From a virus, in the IMG/VR virus record IMGVR_UViG_3300025168_000228, positions 1 through 37,858 of that record: a stretch of 37,858 nt of DNA. One strand, given 5' to 3'. The notes under the pieces are model-generated. The model did no database searches and had not been told where the DNA came from. It saw nothing but the letters and a program-made list of their open reading frames with translations. Below, in pieces: positions 30,045-37,858 of this stretch. Position 1 is the first letter of the stretch. Each line of letters opens with the position of its first letter. The position numbers and the translations under genes are program-made.

Positions 30045-33000
30045 GATACACAGCCTATTGTTAGTTCATACTCTGTATTTCCTGCAGGGACAATCTTAAC
30101 AACTGCCTGCGTTGGGTACTTTGTTGTTTTAGGAATCGAAAGAGTTCCACTTGCACTAACATTCGTGCTTGTGTACACCACCCCGTTATACGTAACTTGA
30201 AACTCTATTGTAGTGGCAATAGTGCTAATGGTATATGTTAAGACAAATGTATTTAACGCAGCTCCTACGTTGCCAAGCTCTACGGTAAACTCTCTAGTCA
30301 CTGCGTCGTTCGCATTAATCTGCGCTCCGCAAGGAATGATTGTCTCACCCATGGCAACTTCATCGTCTTTTACAGACAACACATATTCGTTCATGTAGGG
30401 GTCATAGCCCCCTAGTTTTTGCCCATCAAAATATTCAATAAACCTATCCCTAAACCAAGATCGCATACCATAGTTAGATATAACCTCCAACTGCTCATTA
30501 GCACTAACTCCACTTAATTTTATGACAGCCCCTCTTTTGGCATCGGTAAAGTAACGATCAGATCCATACGCAGTAAAGCTCTCTGGATTAAAACTAACAC
30601 CATACTCTTCTATTCTTGCAATCTGATTACCTATAACTTCTGGTATCGAACTTATAATTCCACCTGTCCCTGGAGAGCTTATGAGGTTTTTAGACGCTAG
30701 AACATAACTTATCTTGTCTTCTTGAAGAACTAAAATATCCGTTGACCTAGAGTGAAGCTTTTGAATAGAGCCAAAGTTTTGTTCTAAGTCTTTAAAATTA
30801 ACAAGAGCCAAATTAAACTCATTTAAATTATTGACATTTGTCGTGGGCTGATACACTCCACTATATGTCAAGCTAGAGTCATTTCTTGTTTGATTATATC
30901 CTTCTGCGCTTACGCCATTAACACGACTTCCAATAGCTAAGGGATCTCCAGTTATTAAGTCCTCAATCTTATAACCTTCTACTCCGTTTCCAAAAGTATA
31001 TGCGTTAAAAAAATCTAAATTAACAATTGCTGGCTGAGATCCTGTTTGCGTTTGAGCGTTACCTTGATGAAATCTATTGGTGATAGAAAAACTCTGAGAG
31101 CCTTCATAGAAAATACCCTCTGCAACGCTAGGGGCTTTAGTTTCAAATACTAAGAAATTAACAGTTCCCGCTATGCTAATGCTTCCCTCTGTTTCTATCT
31201 TAGCAACTAATTGACCATTATTATTTGTGAATATGTCTAAAACTTCAACCTCTACAAGGTTGTTTAAAGGCCCGAACCCATCTACCTTACATATTAATGT
31301 ATCTCCTATAATAAACTTTGTTTGATTTTCTCCCTCCAAAGGAAGATAGGTAGCGGTATCTGCTCCTCCTCCAGTTTCAATTTTTGTTCTTCGTATGTAA
31401 ATAGTTTCAAAATCACCTTGAGAGACTTGCAGTGCAAACTTATATCTAGATGCCCATGGTGGCGCAAGGTTGTTTATTGTAGCCTTGAGAAAATTTCTAG
31501 TTTCTGATAAGCGCACAGAGACAAACTGATTATTTGTCTCAGAGGTTAGCACAGTAGAGTTTCTCCCTTGCGCGTCCATATACACTATTCCTAGTTGATA
31601 GTCTCTATTGCTATGAAGTGTTCTATTAAAATCGCTTTTTATATAACCAACAACAGGGTCTACGATTTCGGAATAGAAGGCAAGTTTTTTACTACTGTCC
31701 CCTTCGAGAGTATACATCATTGCAGGAGCTTGCAGTTGAATCACATTGGCATTAATAACAGTAATTCCAAAAGATTGATTATTAGTTCCACTTCCGTTGG
31801 GGGCCGTTCCAATAAAGGTTCCATTTTTATTCCAAGGGGTTGTAACCCCTTGAACATTGTCAAAAGGGTTAGGCATTGCACAACCAAACTTATCTCCAAA
31901 AGTTAATCCTTGACAAAGATTGGTCGTATTTTGCATTGTTGTACTACCAAGAGCTGCTTGAAATGTGGTTCCTGCAGCAATCCAAGCTTGTATATTGGCA
32001 TAGTTAGCATCTACAGTTATACTTATAGAAGTCCTAAAGGTGTTAAATGTAAGTGTAGAGTAATTTGCTATAGTAGTAGTTTGTTGTTTAAATTTAAAAC
32101 CAAGCTCTATTGTAACTATGTCTCCGGTCTCTAGGGTTGCATTTGTAAAATTAAGTTGAGCAGCAGAGCCTGCCACTGTAAAAGCGGGACTAGTAAATCC
32201 ATCATTATAGGCTGTAGCACCATTTTTAACCTCCGATAAAATCTCGTCCGTACTTATGGCTGACTCACTAACTATCTCAGTAGTGTAGTTTATAAGCAAC
32301 GGCTCTCCATTAGGGTTTGTTACATTGTATCCCTCCACATAGTTCCCGTAAAAAATACGATTACTCATAGTTGTTTGAGCCTTTGCTTTTAAGGGAACAT
32401 TGTCGAATAATCGTAAAAGTTCATCAGAAGATAATGTGGAAAAAACCTTACTGTTAGAAAAATCAACCGTCTGAGTGGTGTTGTTTGGCCACCCTTCCTC
32501 TTCTTTGTTAAATTTTTGAATTACATTAACTACGTTTGTGTTGCTTACCTTAAAACACAAGTCTATGCCTATGACGCTAGCACCCCCAGTGTCAAAAGAA
32601 ACAGCGGCAGCGTTAAACGCATTTCGCATACCAGTATTTGAATACATCTCTAACGTAACAAGGTATGGCCCTGGACAAAACGCCGCTTCTGAAAACTGAG
32701 ATAGTGCGCTATACTGAAGGTTCTCATACTTATAGCGATATGCAAACGAAACAAAGTTTGTCTCCATAAAATCATCATCCCCACTTATATTTTTAAGTGT
32801 AAATGTTGGAGAGGTTATAGGAGCTGGTCGTAACACGCTAATGTCTGCCTCAGTAAAAGAGTTGGCGTATTTTCTATTTACATCAATAAACCTTGGTGGG
32901 TTTAAATCATCTGTAAAAAACAAAAAGTTATCTATTAAGTCCACTCCCGTGACTAAGAACTTAGGGTCAAAGTTTAAAACAGATGTAGAGATTAAATGAT

Positions 33001-33322
33001 AGTTAAGGGCTTGAATGTTAGTGTTGTATGACACCACCATGTCTACGCCTCTAGTGGGGTCGTGAACAAACCAGTACATGGTCTCCGTTGTCCCGTCCTC
33101 GTAAGCACCAATACAGACAGTGTTTGCACTTAAAACACCTCCGTTATATTCTAGTGTGGTTATTTGCTCATTACCCTTTGTGTTCTCTACCGCGCCAATA
33201 GTAGTCCCCTCAGTTGAGCCTAATCGTATATTCAGAGCATCTCTATACTCACCCATAGGGAGTATTCTTTCATCGACGCTTTTGTTCATGCGCCCCTTTA
33301 TGAAATTAGTTTGTATGTCCAT
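30041..33322 (-). CDS. tail stabilisation / muzzle protein (P22 gp10-like, crAss-like)
   Basis: 1093 residues. It opens with IKGRMNKSVDERILPMGEY and RDALNIRLGSTEGTTIGAVE (residues 8-47), the hallmark start of crAss-like stabilisation proteins that form the tail-tip muzzle. The rest is beta-rich with repeated Asn/Thr-rich strands. A C-terminal LKLSGVSANEQLEVIS... GMRSWFRDRF region matches the propeller-like fold of this family. It lies right after the ring protein genes (1-nt gap) as in crAss-like genomes. The usual C-terminal part is split off into the next gene. Confidence 0.86.
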   Translation of the reverse strand: MDIQTNFIKGRMNKSVDERILPMGEYRDALNIRLGSTEGTTIGAVENTKGNEQITTLEYNGGVLSANTVCIGAYEDGTTETMYWFVHDPTRGVDMVVSYNTNIQALNYHLISTSVLNFDPKFLVTGVDLIDNFLFFTDDLNPPRFIDVNRKYANSFTEADISVLRPAPITSPTFTLKNISGDDDFMETNFVSFAYRYKYENLQYSALSQFSEAAFCPGPYLVTLEMYSNTGMRNAFNAAAVSFDTGGASVIGIDLCFKVSNTNVVNVIQKFNKEEEGWPNNTTQTVDFSNSKVFSTLSSDELLRLFDNVPLKAKAQTTMSNRIFYGNYVEGYNVTNPNGEPLLINYTTEIVSESAISTDEILSEVKNGATAYNDGFTSPAFTVAGSAAQLNFTNATLETGDIVTIELGFKFKQQTTTIANYSTLTFNTFRTSISITVDANYANIQAWIAAGTTFQAALGSTTMQNTTNLCQGLTFGDKFGCAMPNPFDNVQGVTTPWNKNGTFIGTAPNGSGTNNQSFGITVINANVIQLQAPAMMYTLEGDSSKKLAFYSEIVDPVVGYIKSDFNRTLHSNRDYQLGIVYMDAQGRNSTVLTSETNNQFVSVRLSETRNFLKATINNLAPPWASRYKFALQVSQGDFETIYIRRTKIETGGGADTATYLPLEGENQTKFIIGDTLICKVDGFGPLNNLVEVEVLDIFTNNNGQLVAKIETEGSISIAGTVNFLVFETKAPSVAEGIFYEGSQSFSITNRFHQGNAQTQTGSQPAIVNLDFFNAYTFGNGVEGYKIEDLITGDPLAIGSRVNGVSAEGYNQTRNDSSLTYSGVYQPTTNVNNLNEFNLALVNFKDLEQNFGSIQKLHSRSTDILVLQEDKISYVLASKNLISSPGTGGIISSIPEVIGNQIARIEEYGVSFNPESFTAYGSDRYFTDAKRGAVIKLSGVSANEQLEVISNYGMRSWFRDRFIEYFDGQKLGGYDPYMNEYVLSVKDDEVAMGETIIPCGAQINANDAVTREFTVELGNVGAALNTFVLTYTISTIATTIEFQVTYNGVVYTSTNVSASGTLSIPKTTKYPTQAVVKIVPAGNTEYELTIGCVS

Positions 33323-33323
33323 G

Positions 33324-34250
33324 CTACTTAAGCCACTTATTCTGACCTCGCAAGTTCATAAGCAGACGACCAGGGTGAATGTTACTGATTCTTATCTTAG
33401 CATTTCTTAACAACGCTGTCTTTTCTTTTCTAGACCTACCAACAATATACTCTTGAACGCCTAGCTTAGAGGATAATATGGCGTATTTAATGTGAGCATA
33501 CACATAGTCTTCAAATAGTTTATTTACGCTTATAGAGGCGATATCTCCACCTTCCATTCCGTCAGACACATACTCAAGTATTGCTATCTTATCTAACATA
33601 CCAGAGCTAAAGTTTATAACGCCTGCAGACTTATCAATTCTAAAAGTAGGATTGGCGTTTGCCGTTTCAGTATTTAGACCATATCTAGCTCCTACATTGT
33701 ACTCAAAATACCAAGAGCCATCACAACACCACCCTTCTCTCCCGTTAAAGTTGGGATTGTTTTCGTTTAGGTATATGCTTTTTTTAGTTCCTTTTATTCT
33801 TTCTATATCTATATTAGAGTATTCCGGCTTTAATATGTTCCCGTCTTGATCAAATAAAACTCTACTCTCATTGTCTTGAAGATAGGCGCTACTTGAGTTT
33901 AGCTGAATGTTTTCAGTAAGAGGAAAAATAACCCCATCTCTATACAGAGATATCCTTACCCAGTTCACATAGTCAGAAGGAAGTACAAATCTTAATTCAT
34001 TGTCAACACTTAACTCTAGCGCCTTAATCTCTTTAAAGGCATCATAGTTTAGTTCTTGAATCGCTCTCTTGGCGTGAAACAATACTTGATACCTCTCCAC
34101 ATTGTTTACTAGCTCATTATTGCCAGCATATATAGCCATAAAGTTATTTACGATATCAGATAGACTTGTGTATTGATATGATCCCCAATTTGTTTCCTCT
34201 GCAGGATTGGCTCCGTTTGTGTAATATTGAAACTGAGTTAAGTATGCCAT
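33324..34250 (-). CDS. ring/tail tubular protein (P22 gp4-like), crAss-like
   Basis: 308 residues. MAYLTQFQYYTNGANPAEET, then NWGSYQYTSLSDIVNNFMAI and QVLFHAKRAIQELNYDAFKE are signatures of the crAss-like head-tail ring protein. LPSDYVNWVRISLY follows. This protein forms one of the dodecameric rings between portal and tail muzzle. It lies 3 nt after the other ring protein and 1 nt before the muzzle gene. Confidence 0.88.
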   Translation of the reverse strand: MAYLTQFQYYTNGANPAEETNWGSYQYTSLSDIVNNFMAIYAGNNELVNNVERYQVLFHAKRAIQELNYDAFKEIKALELSVDNELRFVLPSDYVNWVRISLYRDGVIFPLTENIQLNSSSAYLQDNESRVLFDQDGNILKPEYSNIDIERIKGTKKSIYLNENNPNFNGREGWCCDGSWYFEYNVGARYGLNTETANANPTFRIDKSAGVINFSSGMLDKIAILEYVSDGMEGGDIASISVNKLFEDYVYAHIKYAILSSKLGVQEYIVGRSRKEKTALLRNAKIRISNIHPGRLLMNLRGQNKWLK

Positions 34251-34253
34251 ATC

Positions 34254-34979
34254 TTATTTTTCTGATTGAGATTCTTGCGTTAATTCACTATCTGCAAACT
34301 TAACCACATCACCTTCTCTTATTGAAACTCCCGCGTATTCTAGAATCTTCATGACTAAGTCGGGCTCATCTGACAAGGGGAGCTCAAAGTCTTGATAGTC
34401 TGCCGCAGAAGCATTAAATACTGGGCCTCCAGAAGTTAATTGCACCCATGTCCACTTAGGATCTAAGGGGGTTCTAATATAGTAAGAGTCTACGTTAGTA
34501 GCTCCATTAATAGTTGTAGGGTATACCTCTATAATGTTGCCTCTCTGAACATATACTGGAAAAGCAGCAGTGGGGGCCAATAGGTTTGTTGATATTAAGC
34601 TTCTTATCTTATTTTCTTCTACCTTCTCTATCTCTACACCTGGTTGTCCAGCTCCGATTGTGTTGTATTGAACGACATTTAAAAGGTAGTAGTCTGAAGG
34701 TAAAGTGTATTTGCTTGTATTAGCGGTGGCTTGAGTTAAAGTTGCCGTCTTGGAAAAGCTAGAAATAACCTCTTCATATCCTTTGCTTATATCGACAAGC
34801 CCCGTACCTGACTGACGAGCATTTTCTTTTACCACTTGATAGTTTAGGTTATAAAAATAATCTTCAAACAAATCCATCTGCGCTTGCTTGGCAAATTGAT
34901 TAAAGTCTGACGGGGATATATATCCGTAGTTATTTTTATTTAATACCGATAGTACAGTATTCCTTACTGAGTTTATCAT
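34254..34979 (-). CDS. ring protein / head-tail connector, crAss-like
   Basis: 241 residues. VLNKNNYGYISPSDFNQFAK (about 13-32), DLFEDYFYNLN and YTLPSDYYLLNVV match the second ring protein family of crAss-like phages. The fold is likely a helical bundle plus beta sandwich. It has its own TATCTTTG promoter just after the terminator of the small gene at 35061, so the tail operon starts here. Confidence 0.82.
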   Translation of the reverse strand: MINSVRNTVLSVLNKNNYGYISPSDFNQFAKQAQMDLFEDYFYNLNYQVVKENARQSGTGLVDISKGYEEVISSFSKTATLTQATANTSKYTLPSDYYLLNVVQYNTIGAGQPGVEIEKVEENKIRSLISTNLLAPTAAFPVYVQRGNIIEVYPTTINGATNVDSYYIRTPLDPKWTWVQLTSGGPVFNASAADYQDFELPLSDEPDLVMKILEYAGVSIREGDVVKFADSELTQESQSEK

Positions 34980-34995
34980 TTTTAAAAGGTTTTAA

Positions 34996-35003
34996 CAAAG
35001 ATA
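34996..35003 (-). promoter_or_regulatory. late promoter TATCTTTG of tail operon
   Basis: On the minus strand TTTTTTTTGTCTATCTTTGT lies 16 nt before the start at 34979. The T-run belongs to the upstream terminator. Confidence 0.65.
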
Positions 35004-35004
35004 G

Positions 35005-35037
35005 ACAAAAAAAAGAGGCCTCTTTTGAGGCCTCTAA
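35005..35037 (-). terminator. intrinsic terminator of 35061-35348
   Basis: Read leftward, AGAGGCC-TCAAAAGA-GGCCTCT then TTTTTTTT. Confidence 0.9.
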
Positions 35038-35060
35038 TTCGTAATAATGAGTGCAATAGA

Positions 35061-35348
35061 TTAACTAAATACACTCATTGTGATTGAAGTCACAGTCTGA
35101 CCACTAGGTAGAGCTACTGGTACTACAACATTTGTCCAGCTAGTTTCTGCAGCAACGACTAAAGCGTCATTGATTGCGTCAACTAAAGCTGCAGTTGAAG
35201 CTACTGTTACACATCGTAGATGATGAGAAACAGATCCTGCTAGGTAAATGTCTAGGCGTGTTGCGCTATTTCGTTCTACATAAATGCCCTCTCCACAAGG
35301 AACCAACTCAGTTCCTGCTCCTGTTACTAAAGAAATATATTTTGCCAT
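35061..35348 (-). CDS. small virion protein, possible capsid decoration
   Basis: 95 residues, beta-rich (MAKYISLVTGAGTELVPCGE, TNVVVPVALPSGQTVTSITM), Ala/Val/Thr-rich and without long helices. It is transcribed alone between its own promoter and terminator, as expected for a protein needed in many copies. Its place between the capsid genes and the ring proteins suggests a head-decoration or auxiliary capsid protein; no direct homology is recognised. Confidence 0.62.
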   Translation of the reverse strand: MAKYISLVTGAGTELVPCGEGIYVERNSATRLDIYLAGSVSHHLRCVTVASTAALVDAINDALVVAAETSWTNVVVPVALPSGQTVTSITMSVFS

Positions 35349-35378
35349 CAGTTAAAAATATTAGATGTTAATAAAGCA

Positions 35379-35386
35379 CAAAGATA
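35379..35386 (-). promoter_or_regulatory. late promoter TATCTTTG of small virion gene
   Basis: On the minus strand TTTTTTTTGACTATCTTTGT, 30 nt before the start at 35348, nearly identical to the site at 34996. Confidence 0.65.
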
Positions 35387-35388
35387 GT

Positions 35389-35418
35389 CAAAAAAAAAGA
35401 CCCCATTTCTGAGGTCTT
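35389..35418 (-). terminator. intrinsic terminator of 35437-36174
   Basis: Read leftward, AAGACCTC-AGAAAT-GGGGTCTT (one mismatch or G-T pair), then TTTTTTTT. Confidence 0.88.
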
Positions 35419-35436
35419 AATTAGAGTAAAGGTGAA

Positions 35437-36174
35437 TTACTTTTGTTTTTCTAGAAGCTTGAGTGTTTCAATACCATCATCGCTCTGCAAATATGAAGCC
35501 ACAATATAGTTGGCAGACTCCCCGAAAGGAACTGTCAACATTTTAGTTTTGTTCTTTGGTAGATTAAAGTACACGTCTTTGTTATTATTGCGCATACCTA
35601 AGATACCATCTTCAAAAAACTTAGCAACCTTGCTCTCTAACTCAAGCATAGGGTCGTTAAGTAAGTCTAAAAACTCAAAAGGGTTCTGCTTGGCAAATAC
35701 CAAGACATCTCTTTTTAATTCTGCGGTAGTCATTCTGTCAACAGAAGACCCTAGAAGAACCCGAGATATATTCTCAAGCATCTCTAGCGTTAGTCCTCTA
35801 GCGGCAATTAAAGCATCAACCTCAGCATCAAGGCTCTCAACCTCTAGCTTGGCATCTTTTTCTTTATTTACTTCCTTAAAAATATCTCCAAAGCCTGGGT
35901 GATAAGACAGAAACTCTTGAAGAACAGGGTTTTCTTTAGGAACATGCAAGAACCCATCGTCAAAGATTATAGGTTCAACAATAGCAGTTCCGTCTTGCTC
36001 GTCTTCAAAAGGTGATTTTTGGTTTCTAGCATACCGAAGAGGCTTGTTGCTAGTGCCATCAAAATACAATAGAGGATTACGACGTGTGTGTCGTGATGAT
36101 AGCATAAATGAGAGTGGAGGTGTTTGGCGATTAAGCACAAAACTTTTGTCCACAAGAGATAAAGATTTTTTCAT
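35437..36174 (-). CDS. conserved crAss-like virion-module protein downstream of MCP
   Basis: 245 residues. PLSFMLSSRHTRRNPLLYFD, LRYARNQKSPFEDEQDGTAI and EVDALIAARGL are strongly conserved in the gene next to the major capsid gene of crAss-like phages. VYFNLPKNKTKMLTVPFGE also fits. Its exact role is not known to me; it is probably a head or head-completion protein. It lies between the terminator of the capsid gene and its own terminator. Confidence 0.82.
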   Translation of the reverse strand: MKKSLSLVDKSFVLNRQTPPLSFMLSSRHTRRNPLLYFDGTSNKPLRYARNQKSPFEDEQDGTAIVEPIIFDDGFLHVPKENPVLQEFLSYHPGFGDIFKEVNKEKDAKLEVESLDAEVDALIAARGLTLEMLENISRVLLGSSVDRMTTAELKRDVLVFAKQNPFEFLDLLNDPMLELESKVAKFFEDGILGMRNNNKDVYFNLPKNKTKMLTVPFGESANYIVASYLQSDDGIETLKLLEKQK

Positions 36175-36196
36175 TAGATATAATTTAATATGATTT

Positions 36197-36227
36197 AAAA
36201 AAAGGGAGGGTGTTTAAACACCCCCCC
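36197..36227 (-). terminator. intrinsic terminator of the capsid gene
   Basis: Read leftward, GGGGGTGTTTAAACACCC pairs through a GTTTAAAC centre, followed by TTTTTTT. Same design as 12558-12583. Confidence 0.85.
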
Positions 36228-36238
36228 GTTGAGTTTAT

Positions 36239-37666
36239 TTATCCTTCAAACAAGAAGAAGTTGTTAGCACCTAAAGTACAAACAGCACGCTCAGAAAGGT
36301 AATTAACCTCCATTGCATCAAGGCTGCTTGTTGCAGCGCCTCCAGCAGAACCTGTGATCCAAGTCTTATATCGACGATCTTCAGTCTCTGAAGCACGATA
36401 TCTAACGTGAAGGAAAGGACGCTTAGCGTTCTTACCAAGGATTTGGTCATAAACAGTAGTAGATCCAGCAGGAACTAAAAGCCCTGAAATCTTACCAGCA
36501 TTTAAACCACCACGCATTGTTGGGTCGTTCAAGTATTTCCAGTCAGTCTTATAGAAGTCATAACCACGAGTGAAGCCTTTGAAACCTAAGTTTAAAGCCA
36601 TCTCCTCGTCATTGTCAAACAATCCGTAAGAAGTACCACCTGCTCCATAAGCGTTTTGTGAAGCCAACATATCGTCAATGTCAAAACCAAACTGACGGTT
36701 TAAGAAAATAACATTCTCTTGGATAGCTCCTTGCTTGTCTAATCTTTCGATCATAGCGTCAAAGTCAGCCAATGTAGTTGGATTTCCTCCAGACCAAACA
36801 TTACCTCTAAGACCAACAACGTGGAAGATACCTTCAGATCCTTTGTTTCCAACATCAGCTGCAGCAGAACCAGTAGCGCCTGCAAATCCAATAGCTCCTG
36901 ATCCAGCAGCAGCAGGAACAGCCTCAACCATAGCAGTCTCTAGGTAGTCCTCAAAGCGGAGACGAGTCTCATGCTCTGACTTCATATACCATAGGTATCC
37001 AGAAGCACCATTCTCAGTAGTAACCTCTACCCATCCAATCTGAGCCATGTCAGAACCAGAAACAGCGTACCTGTCCTTGATAATGATAGGAGAGTTCTCA
37101 AAAATTGAATCGTCAGCCTCTAAAGAATTCGTCATTCCATCAGTTCCTTTCTTAAATTCAGAACCATAGATAAATACAGTAAACTTGTCAGCTTGGGCTG
37201 CAGTCATACCAGCCGCTTCATAGAAAGCAACAGTAAATGTTTTATTATCATAGTCTACTCCAGTTACAATAGCCTTATTGGTTGTTGAAAGAGAGTTAGC
37301 TGAAAGCATAACTGTCTGTCCAATTCTGATAGCGATACCTCCAGTATTTGGATTAAGCGTATCGTTAACAGTAAATGTTGCAACATCTGCATTAGTCAAA
37401 GCTGCTGTTGAAGTACAATCAACGTACTTAGTGTGAAGTCTTCCTTGCTCAGCCCATTTGATAAGGTCAGAGTTAGAAGGCATTTCAGCGCCAACCATTC
37501 TCAAGAAAGAAGCTACGGTACGGTTACCGTAACGCTCAAATTCCTTTTCATAAGTATCAGGAAGATACTGATTCAAGAAATTGAAGTTAGTAATATAATT
37601 TGTGGCAAGCGCTACGCGCTCGGCACTGGGTTGTAAGTCAAACCCGGGAACTGCATCTACAGCCAT
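36239..37666 (-). CDS. major capsid protein, crAss-like HK97-fold
   Basis: 475 residues. The N-terminus (YITNFNFLNQYLPDTYEKEF, about 24-43), the middle FEDYLETAMVEAVPA and the C-terminus (NYLSERAVCTLGANNFFLFE) match the major capsid protein of crAss-like phages, which has an HK97 fold. An inserted beta-rich stretch (about 90-180) is probably a surface domain. It is followed by a strong terminator. It lies directly downstream of a partial gene that may be scaffold or another head protein. Confidence 0.9.
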   Translation of the reverse strand: MAVDAVPGFDLQPSAERVALATNYITNFNFLNQYLPDTYEKEFERYGNRTVASFLRMVGAEMPSNSDLIKWAEQGRLHTKYVDCTSTAALTNADVATFTVNDTLNPNTGGIAIRIGQTVMLSANSLSTTNKAIVTGVDYDNKTFTVAFYEAAGMTAAQADKFTVFIYGSEFKKGTDGMTNSLEADDSIFENSPIIIKDRYAVSGSDMAQIGWVEVTTENGASGYLWYMKSEHETRLRFEDYLETAMVEAVPAAAGSGAIGFAGATGSAAADVGNKGSEGIFHVVGLRGNVWSGGNPTTLADFDAMIERLDKQGAIQENVIFLNRQFGFDIDDMLASQNAYGAGGTSYGLFDNDEEMALNLGFKGFTRGYDFYKTDWKYLNDPTMRGGLNAGKISGLLVPAGSTTVYDQILGKNAKRPFLHVRYRASETEDRRYKTWITGSAGGAATSSLDAMEVNYLSERAVCTLGANNFFLFEG

Positions 37667-37681
37667 AATAATTTATTTTAA

Positions 37682-37858
37682 TCATTTATTTTTATTTGAA
37701 CGGATCCTTAAGCCACGACCGGAGTCAGTGCTTACGGACTTCACGTTGAACCCTCCCTTACTAAGATTTTGTGGCGTCTGCCTAATATCCATATTAATGT
37801 TCTTAGACTTTCTTGCTACATTGTCTACAGCGTCCGACATGCCTTGTTCATAAAAGAA
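37682..37858 (-). CDS. C-terminal end of a head-module protein, partial
   Basis: Only the last 58 residues are present; the gene continues beyond the right edge. The tail is basic and Ser/Asn-rich (DAVDNVARKSKNINMDIRQT, SGRGLRIRSNKNK). It lies 15 nt upstream of the capsid gene start, where scaffold, protease or portal-related proteins are usually encoded. No family can be assigned from this fragment. Confidence 0.6.
   Translation of the reverse strand, partial: FFYEQGMSDAVDNVARKSKNINMDIRQTPQNLSKGGFNVKSVSTDSGRGLRIRSNKNK

Noticed and set aside
36445-36454. GGTCATAAAC inside the capsid gene as a 15th element
   Set aside because: Imperfect, no adjacent hairpin, and it is explained by codons of the capsid protein.

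Overview
This window looks like part of a tailed double-stranded DNA phage that infects a Bacteroidetes host, probably a marine or aquatic flavobacterium. The leftward block from the right edge back to 28595 carries a recognisable crAss-like (Crassvirales-type) podovirus virion module: a major capsid protein ending in a LSERAV...GANNFFLF tail, the conserved protein after it, two ring (P22 gp4-like) proteins, a large stabilisation/muzzle protein and cargo proteins. Bacteroidetes-type promoters (TAnnTTTG) and A/T-rich leaders without Shine-Dalgarno sites support the host. Terminase, portal, DNA polymerase and the virion RNA polymerase are not in the window, so this is a fragment.

Layout. (1) 1-1878, leftward: a partial, divergent phage groEL and a two-gene mini-operon with its own terminator. 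(2) About 1922-2692: no gene, but an unusually GC-rich, highly structured stretch with several GNRA-capped hairpins, read as a large ornate non-coding RNA. (3) 2748-10334, rightward: a dense early/accessory region of small genes. In its first 5.2 kb nearly every gene or operon is preceded by the same element: a short GC hairpin whose sequence varies, directly followed by an invariant GGTCATAACCA, 14-17 nt before the ATG. One copy leads into a 183-nt structured RNA instead of a gene. (4) 10390-19435, rightward: a replication and recombination operon behind a host-type promoter (annealing protein, exonuclease, SSB-like protein, AEP/SF3 primase-helicase, DEAH helicase, VRR-NUC nuclease, DnaA-like DNA-binding protein, metallophosphoesterase). 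(5) 19524-19550: a terminator between converging transcripts. (6) 19549-37858, leftward: the late virion genes, with promoters of the form TAYCTTTGT placed after terminators.

Working model. Early genes are each switched on from a repeated hairpin element, possibly recognised by an injected virion RNA polymerase. Host-type promoters then drive the replication operon and the late virion genes. The virion block builds the capsid, the neck and a set of ejected cargo proteins, including a 2365-residue protein with a zincin protease motif. The two structured RNAs and the repeated hairpin element are the most likely new biology.
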